This document shows, in pieces, positions 12,579 through 17,453 of a stretch of DNA of 17,453 nt (position 1 is the stretch's first letter; each line of letters begins with the position of its first letter). The notes under the pieces were generated by a model, which saw nothing but the letters and a program-made list of their open reading frames with translations, did no database searches and was not told the origin of the DNA. The DNA lies in contig JASHSC010000628.1 of assembly GCA_030036915.1 (NCBI GenBank), positions 1 through 17,453 of the forward strand, in the 5' to 3' direction. The DNA is from Terriglobia bacterium. GTDB lineage: Bacteria > Acidobacteriota > Terriglobia > UBA7540. A program made the position numbers and the translations under genes.

Positions 12579-12608
12579 ATTATAGGTGAAACTGCAATGC
12601 CGGTGCAA
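12579..12608 (-). promoter_or_regulatory. Likely greA promoter
   Basis: Minus strand: a perfect TATAAT (12584-12579), with a weak TTGCAC (12608-12603) at 18-base spacing. Predicted transcription start is near 12572, giving a leader of about 27 bases before the greA ATG. It lies in the gap between the MFS gene and greA, so greA is not dependent on read-through from the upstream genes. Confidence 0.55.
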
Positions 12609-12635
12609 CGCGGTCGCGGGACTTCTGTGCACCTT

Positions 12636-13868
12636 TCAGCCGTGGCGAGGTGTTCGCACAGCATAAATCGCAGCGGCGCCGAACACCCCGGCGGCGGTTA
12701 TGATTCCCCACGCGAGATTGTAGCTATGGGTCGTTTCGAAGATTTTCCCGGCCAGCACGGGCCCAAAGAATTGTCCGAGCGAATCCGCCATGATAATCAA
12801 GCTCAGCAGCTTTCCCAACGCCCCCAGGCCAAAGCACTCGGCGGTGATCAAGGGGATCAGGAAATAATCCGCGCCCATGGCAAATCCAAAGATCATTGCA
12901 AACGACCACAGTGCGGCAGCATGATTTGCCACGATGAGCAGAGGAATGGCCAGGGCCAGTACGAGATAGAACAGCGCCATGACGTCGCGCTTGTTGAAGC
13001 GGTCCACCAGATGGCCCACGCCTACGCGGCCGGCAAGCCCTGCCAAAAGCAGTCCGCTGGAAACGTGCGAGGCCTGAACCGTGGAGTAGCCCGTGTCGCG
13101 AAGAAACAGGACGAACTGTTGAATCACCGTCCCAATGGCGCCGATGGTAAAGGTGCTGCCCACGAGGATGAGCCAGAAATTGACGGTTCGAACCGCCGCC
13201 GCTAAGGAGGCGGAGGAGGTTTCGCCAGATGCATGTTGTGCCGCTGAGGCTTCGGTTCCGTCGGCAACCAACCCCATTTCAGCAGGAGCCGAACGCGTCA
13301 CGCACTGGGCAATGGGAAGGAGCACCACGCCGATCATGACACCGACAACGATGAACGCCTGCCGCCAACCGATTTCTCCAATCAGATCGGCGGACAGAAC
13401 CGGCGCCGCGACGCCGCCGAGACCCAATCCCAGGTACGCATATCCCATGGCCCGGCCGCGTTTCACACGGAACCAGTTTGAGATCAAAACCTGGTTGGTG
13501 ATGGGGCCGGCCAGAACGTATCCCACAACCTCAATGACGCAGAGGACGTAGTACTGCCACAAGTCTGTCATCCAGCCCATCAGGGCAATGGGCAGTGCAA
13601 CCAGCAAAACACCGGCGCGCAAGACTTGACGCGCGCCAACGCGATCGATCAACGCGCCCAGGAATCCGAAGGCAGGGGCAACTATCACAAACCCCAGGAA
13701 CAGCCCTTGTGCCACCTGGCTGCGCGTGAAATGCAGAGAGTCCACCAGCGATGCGTAGAAAACCGGCAGCCCGTAAAAGACCAATCCCACCGCAAAGAAC
13801 AAGTTCAGGAATGCCGCCAGGACAATCCAATGGCCATAAAACCTTCGTGTGGGTGTGGTCTGACTCAT
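12636..13868 (-). CDS. MFS transporter, OFA / monocarboxylate-transporter-like
   Basis: Inner-membrane transporter of 410 residues with about 12 hydrophobic segments in two halves, split by a hydrophilic Ala/Ser-rich loop. The first half shows the MFS loop motif GALIDRVGARQVLRAG, and the second the matching GHLVDRFNKRDV. GHWIVLAAFLNLFFAVG at the N-terminus and GxxxxxxISNWFRVKRGRAMGYAYLGLGLGG are characteristic of the oxalate/formate antiporter and monocarboxylate branch, so a small organic acid is a likely substrate. The frame stays open up to an ATG at 13910, but that would overlap the upstream gene's end; ATG 13868 begins 11 bp after it and fits the family. Neither has a clear ribosome binding site, suggesting translational coupling. 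Confidence 0.9.
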   Translation of the reverse strand: MSQTTPTRRFYGHWIVLAAFLNLFFAVGLVFYGLPVFYASLVDSLHFTRSQVAQGLFLGFVIVAPAFGFLGALIDRVGARQVLRAGVLLVALPIALMGWMTDLWQYYVLCVIEVVGYVLAGPITNQVLISNWFRVKRGRAMGYAYLGLGLGGVAAPVLSADLIGEIGWRQAFIVVGVMIGVVLLPIAQCVTRSAPAEMGLVADGTEASAAQHASGETSSASLAAAVRTVNFWLILVGSTFTIGAIGTVIQQFVLFLRDTGYSTVQASHVSSGLLLAGLAGRVGVGHLVDRFNKRDVMALFYLVLALAIPLLIVANHAAALWSFAMIFGFAMGADYFLIPLITAECFGLGALGKLLSLIIMADSLGQFFGPVLAGKIFETTHSYNLAWGIITAAGVFGAAAIYAVRTPRHG

Positions 13869-13879
13869 GAGGGGGATGA

Positions 13880-14719
13880 TTAACCGAACTCCGGCCCCAA
13901 AACGCCGCATTGCAGGTCGACGCGACCGGGGAATTCATTATGCCCGCGATACATTCGCGTGAGAGGCCGCGAGAATTGGAAGCCGCGCCGGCGGAGCAGG
14001 CCTATCGCCCAAAGGCTGTCTTTCAGCGCGTCGACAAAAACCGTTGCACGATCGGATCGACGGAGGAATTCCTCGAGCAATTCGTCCGCCGAGGATTCGT
14101 CGTGTGCCACCCAAGGTCCCAGATGATCGGCAAGTGCGCCGCGACGTCCAAGGCTGTAACCTGCAAGCTTCCCCTGTCTGCGCGATTGCAGCACGAAATC
14201 CGCGCGCTCCAATGCAATGGCGCGCAGCAATTCGCTTCGGTCAGCGCCAAAGGCCTCACGGTCCAGTTCGAGCATTTTCTCTGTTACCTGCCCGGGCGTG
14301 ATCGCAAGTTTGTCCGCGGGTACGCGCCGCAAATGCCAGCGCTCGATTTCACACTCGCTCACAAATCCGAGTTTGGTGTAAAGAGGCTTGCCTTGAGGAG
14401 TGGCATCGAGCTTGATACAGGGAATACGGCAACTTGCCAGATGATCAATCGCCGTTTCCAGCAGCTTCGTGCCGATTCCCCTGCCGCGCATTTCGGGGTG
14501 AACCAGAACCATGCCGATCCACGCGAACCGGCCCTCATACGAAATCGTGGCGACCGTTCCCACAACCTCGCCGCCAGCCTCCGCCACAAAGCAGCCTTCC
14601 GGGCTCGCCCGCAGGAATCTCCCCCAGTCGCTGCGTGTCTGGTTCCAAGCGGCGATTTCCGCGAAACGCGCACCGGCGGGAATGTCGCCGGCAGTCATCC
14701 GGCGGAGGTGGAACTCCAT
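13880..14719 (-). CDS. GNAT-family N-acetyltransferase, two-domain (YitH-like)
   Basis: 279 residues. The N-terminal GNAT domain (about 1-125) has the acetyl-CoA binding motif VHPEMRGRGIGTKLLE (73-88, RGRGIG at 78-83) and the C-terminal fold element LYTKLGF (113-119). The second half (about 135-279) resembles the degenerate GNAT domain found in YitH-type proteins (Acetyltransf_18), ending with LLRRRGFQFSRPLTRMYRG. Substrate unknown. AGGA lies about 10 bases before the ATG. It sits 30 bp after the GH63-like gene and 11 bp before the MFS gene, all on the minus strand, suggesting one transcript. Confidence 0.88.
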   Translation of the reverse strand: MEFHLRRMTAGDIPAGARFAEIAAWNQTRSDWGRFLRASPEGCFVAEAGGEVVGTVATISYEGRFAWIGMVLVHPEMRGRGIGTKLLETAIDHLASCRIPCIKLDATPQGKPLYTKLGFVSECEIERWHLRRVPADKLAITPGQVTEKMLELDREAFGADRSELLRAIALERADFVLQSRRQGKLAGYSLGRRGALADHLGPWVAHDESSADELLEEFLRRSDRATVFVDALKDSLWAIGLLRRRGFQFSRPLTRMYRGHNEFPGRVDLQCGVLGPEFG

Positions 14720-14749
14720 TTGACGCTTTCCTTACCCAGCACGGAGTGC

Positions 14750-17392
14750 TCATCCGCCGGATTGTTGCAGCAACTTCGCCACGAGCGCGCTCCAGCCGGT
14801 TTGATGGCTCGCGCCCAGGCCCGCGCCGTTGTCGCCATGAAAGTATTCGTAGAAAGGAATCAAATCCCGCCAGTGGGGATCGGTTTGGAAAAGCTCGTTC
14901 CCGCCGAAGACAGGCCGTCGCCCGTCCTTTCCGCACAGAAATATCGAGGTCAGCCGCCGGGAGAGATCTTCCGCGACCTCCCACAAAGTCAGCATGTGTC
15001 CGGAACCGGTCGGGCACTCAACTTTCAACTGGTCGCCGTAGTAATAATGGAATTTCTGCAACGATTCGATGAGCAGAAAATTGAGCGGAAACCACACCGG
15101 CCCGCGCCAGTTGGAGTTGCCCCCAAACAAACCCGAGGCGGACTCCGCGGGTTCATAGGTGACCCGGTATTCTTGCCCGTCGATGCGCAGAACATAAGGG
15201 TTGTGCACGTGAAATTTCGAAACGCTGCGAACTCCGTTGGGCGCCAGGAACTCCTCTTCGTCCAAGAGGTAGCGCAGAAGCCGTCCAAGTTTTCTGCGGC
15301 TGACAATTGAGAGCAGGCGCCGGATTCCGAGCTCGGATTTCTGCGTCATCTCGATGTGATGGGGAACATCGGGAACATTTTCGAGAAACCATTTCATGCG
15401 CCGCCTGAACCCGGGCACTCCCGCCATCGCTTCCGGCTCCAGCACTTCCACGGCGAGAAGGGGAATCAAGCCCACCATGGACCGCACTTTCATGAAATGG
15501 TGGCGATCGTCGGGAAGGTGCAGGACGTCGTAATAGAATCCGTCTTCCTCATCCCACAGGGACAAGCCGTGCCCGCCGCGATTGTTCATCGCCTGGGTGA
15601 TGTAGACAAAATGCTCGAAGAATTTGCTGGCCACGTCCTCATACGCCGGATCGTCGCGAGCCAGTTCCATGGCGATGGCGAGCATGTTCAGGCAGTACAT
15701 GCCCATCCAACTGGTTCCGTCGGATTGCTCAATGTGCCCACCCGTAGGCAGCGGCTTGGACCGGTCAAACACGCCGATGTTGTCGAGCCCCAGGAACCCG
15801 CCCTCAAAGACGTTCATGCCATCGGGGTCCTTGCGATTGACCCACCAGGTGAAATTGAGCAGCAGCTTGTGAAAGACCTTTTCAAGAAAATCGCGGTCCG
15901 CGGCGCCGCACCGTCGCCATTCGATTTTGTAAATGCGCCACGCCGCCCACGCGTGAACGGGAGGATTGACATCGCTAAACGCCCACTCATAAGCCGGAAG
16001 CTGGCCGTTGGGATGCTGATACCATTCGCGCAGAAGCAGGATGAGCTGCTCCTTCGCATAGTCGGGATCGGCCAGTGCCATGGCCACGCAATGAAACGCC
16101 AGGTCCCAGGCGGCATACCATGGGTATTCCCATTTGTCGGGCATGGAGATGACGTCGGCGTTGTAGAGGTGCTTCCACGCGTGGTTTCGTTCCATGCATC
16201 GCTGGGGAGGCGGAGGAGGACCTGCGGGATCGCCCTCCAGCCAGGTCCGCACATCGTAATGGTAGAACTGTTTCGACCAGAACAGCCCGCCCATGGCCTG
16301 GCGAAACACATTTTGTGCATCAGGGGAAAGCGTGGGTGGAATGATCTTGGAGTAGAATTCATCCGCCTCGGTCAGGCGCTCTTCAAATACGCTGTCGAAG
16401 GCGTCGCAGAGTACATCGTCGCTCGGCTGCTGATCGCTGAATTGCAGGCGGAACACCGCGCTCTGCCCGGGCGGAATAGTCTGGTGATAAACCGCCGCAA
16501 CCTTCGTGCCCTCGGGGACAGGACTGATGGCATTCCGCGCGCCATGGACGATATAGTCGTTGAAGGCGTCTTTGACGTGGGGCGTTCGATTGGCAACTCC
16601 AAACAACCGCTGGAAATTCGTCTCATTTTCGGTGAACAGCAAATCCGGATGGTCCTGGCAGACCAGCCAGCGCGATCCGTAGTAGTTGTGCTCAGCCCGA
16701 ATCACCGCCGCGCCGGGAAGCTCCTCGGCTTTCGCCAATTTCGGGCGCGTGTTATCCCGCCCCCAGGACCAGGTGTTGCGAAACCAAAGTGTGGGCAGCA
16801 GGTAAAGCGGGGCAGATTCTGGACCGCGATTGTTTACGGTTATGCGGATCAGGATCTCTTCAGGTGTGGCCTTTGCGTACTCCACAAACACGTCGAAGTA
16901 GCGATCCCCCTTGAAGATTCCGGTGTCCACCAGCTCAAACTCAAATTCGCTCCTGCTCCGTCGCCGGTTTTCTTCCACCAGCCAAGTGTAGGGGAATTCC
17001 TTCTGGGGATATCGATAGAGATACTTCATGTAGGAGTGTGTGGGTGTTGAGTCAAGGTAGAAGTAATACTCTTTGACGTCCTCGCCATGATTCCCCTCTT
17101 CACCGGTCAGCCCGAAGAGGCGCTCTTTCAGAATCGGGTCCCGCCCGTTCCACAGGGCCAGCGCAAAACATACGTATTGATGCCGGTCGCAAATTCCAGC
17201 GATTCCATCCTCTCCCCAGCGGTAAGCGCGCGAACGGGCATGGTCGTGGGGAAAGTAATCCCACGCCGTTCCCCACGGGCTGTAATCCTCGCGGACGGTC
17301 CCCCACTGGCGCTCGCTCAGGTAAGGTCCCCAACGCTTCCAGTGGAGCTTGCGCTCGCGGGATTCCTCGAGTCGCTGTTCTTCAGCATTCAT
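14750..17392 (-). CDS. GH63-like glucosidase
   Basis: Large glycoside hydrolase of 880 residues from the chosen start, a usual length for the bacterial 'glucosidase' group related to GH63. The N-terminal half is beta-rich; the C-terminal half forms the (alpha/alpha)6 barrel, marked by EYPWYAAWDLAFH (about residue 420), GQLPAYEWAFSDVNPP (about 465-480) and NSNWRGPVWFPLNF (about 760). The Asp of the second motif is a likely general acid by analogy with GH63. No signal peptide is seen, so it is probably cytoplasmic and may act on glucosides or compatible solutes such as glucosyl- or mannosylglycerate; the substrate is inference. A TTG at 17422 is possible, but ATG 17392 has GGAAG just upstream and gives the expected start. 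Confidence 0.92.
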   Translation of the reverse strand: MNAEEQRLEESRERKLHWKRWGPYLSERQWGTVREDYSPWGTAWDYFPHDHARSRAYRWGEDGIAGICDRHQYVCFALALWNGRDPILKERLFGLTGEEGNHGEDVKEYYFYLDSTPTHSYMKYLYRYPQKEFPYTWLVEENRRRSRSEFEFELVDTGIFKGDRYFDVFVEYAKATPEEILIRITVNNRGPESAPLYLLPTLWFRNTWSWGRDNTRPKLAKAEELPGAAVIRAEHNYYGSRWLVCQDHPDLLFTENETNFQRLFGVANRTPHVKDAFNDYIVHGARNAISPVPEGTKVAAVYHQTIPPGQSAVFRLQFSDQQPSDDVLCDAFDSVFEERLTEADEFYSKIIPPTLSPDAQNVFRQAMGGLFWSKQFYHYDVRTWLEGDPAGPPPPPQRCMERNHAWKHLYNADVISMPDKWEYPWYAAWDLAFHCVAMALADPDYAKEQLILLLREWYQHPNGQLPAYEWAFSDVNPPVHAWAAWRIYKIEWRRCGAADRDFLEKVFHKLLLNFTWWVNRKDPDGMNVFEGGFLGLDNIGVFDRSKPLPTGGHIEQSDGTSWMGMYCLNMLAIAMELARDDPAYEDVASKFFEHFVYITQAMNNRGGHGLSLWDEEDGFYYDVLHLPDDRHHFMKVRSMVGLIPLLAVEVLEPEAMAGVPGFRRRMKWFLENVPDVPHHIEMTQKSELGIRRLLSIVSRRKLGRLLRYLLDEEEFLAPNGVRSVSKFHVHNPYVLRIDGQEYRVTYEPAESASGLFGGNSNWRGPVWFPLNFLLIESLQKFHYYYGDQLKVECPTGSGHMLTLWEVAEDLSRRLTSIFLCGKDGRRPVFGGNELFQTDPHWRDLIPFYEYFHGDNGAGLGASHQTGWSALVAKLLQQSGG

Positions 17393-17453
17393 GGAACTTC
17401 CGGGTCGAAAGTTGAATGTCAAGAGTCAGATGCCGCATGTCAAAGCTCGTCTG

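Noticed and set aside
12546..12632. Longer greA start 29 codons upstream
   Set aside because: The extra residues are foreign to GreA and cover the likely promoter with its TATAAT.
13910..15310. Long plus-strand open frame (466 codons)
   Set aside because: It lies antisense to the GNAT and GH63-like genes, has no recognisable domain, and arises from the GC-rich codon pattern of the real genes.
15356..17050. Long plus-strand open frame (564 codons)
   Set aside because: Entirely antisense to the clearly homologous GH63-like coding sequence; composition is typical of a shadow frame.

Overview
The window looks like a chromosomal piece of an Acidobacteriota-type genome (Terriglobia-like, possibly metagenomic). 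This is an inference from GC-rich genes with mostly GC-ending codons, dense short intergenic inverted repeats, and the style of the gene set: a MacA/MacB-like exporter with separate permeases, a GH63-like glucosidase, a PIPS-like CDP-alcohol transferase and a tethered coiled-coil protein. There is no rRNA or tRNA, and no integrase or transposase, so species-level placement is not possible.

Layout. Positions 1-4262 (minus strand) hold one operon for a MacAB/DevBCA-type exporter, read from right to left: membrane fusion adaptor, ATPase, permease (ATGA overlap with the ATPase), then a second permease that runs off the left edge. A four-hairpin palindromic repeat separates the two permeases. Positions 4599-6034 (minus) carry an unrecognised membrane-anchored coiled-coil protein followed by a GlsB/YeaQ-type small membrane protein. 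Positions 6387-7961 (minus) are a stand-alone trpE whose coding sequence contains an 82-bp palindromic element read in frame. Positions 7962-8945 hold no intact gene. They contain heptamer repeats, a frameshifted PIN-domain (VapC-like) remnant, and a stretch of about 41% GC with one good-looking but orphan sigma70-type promoter. Positions 8946-10315 (plus) carry a small hypothetical gene, a Nudix hydrolase and a LOG-family phosphoribohydrolase.

Positions 10342-10624 (minus) form a compact transcription unit: a near-consensus promoter, a Shine-Dalgarno sequence matching the whole 16S rRNA tail, a 15-codon ORF, an in-frame TAG, 34 more sense codons in the same frame, and a Rho-independent terminator. 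Positions 10678-12545 (minus) hold pcm, a CDP-alcohol phosphatidyltransferase and greA with its own promoter. Positions 12636-17392 (minus) hold a GH63-like glucosidase, a GNAT acetyltransferase and an MFS transporter in close succession.

The most unusual items are the coding palindrome inside trpE, the tiny gene with the extreme ribosome binding site and internal amber codon, and the two intergenic repeats whose arms differ only or mainly by paired, compensatory changes. No complete defence or mobile system is visible.
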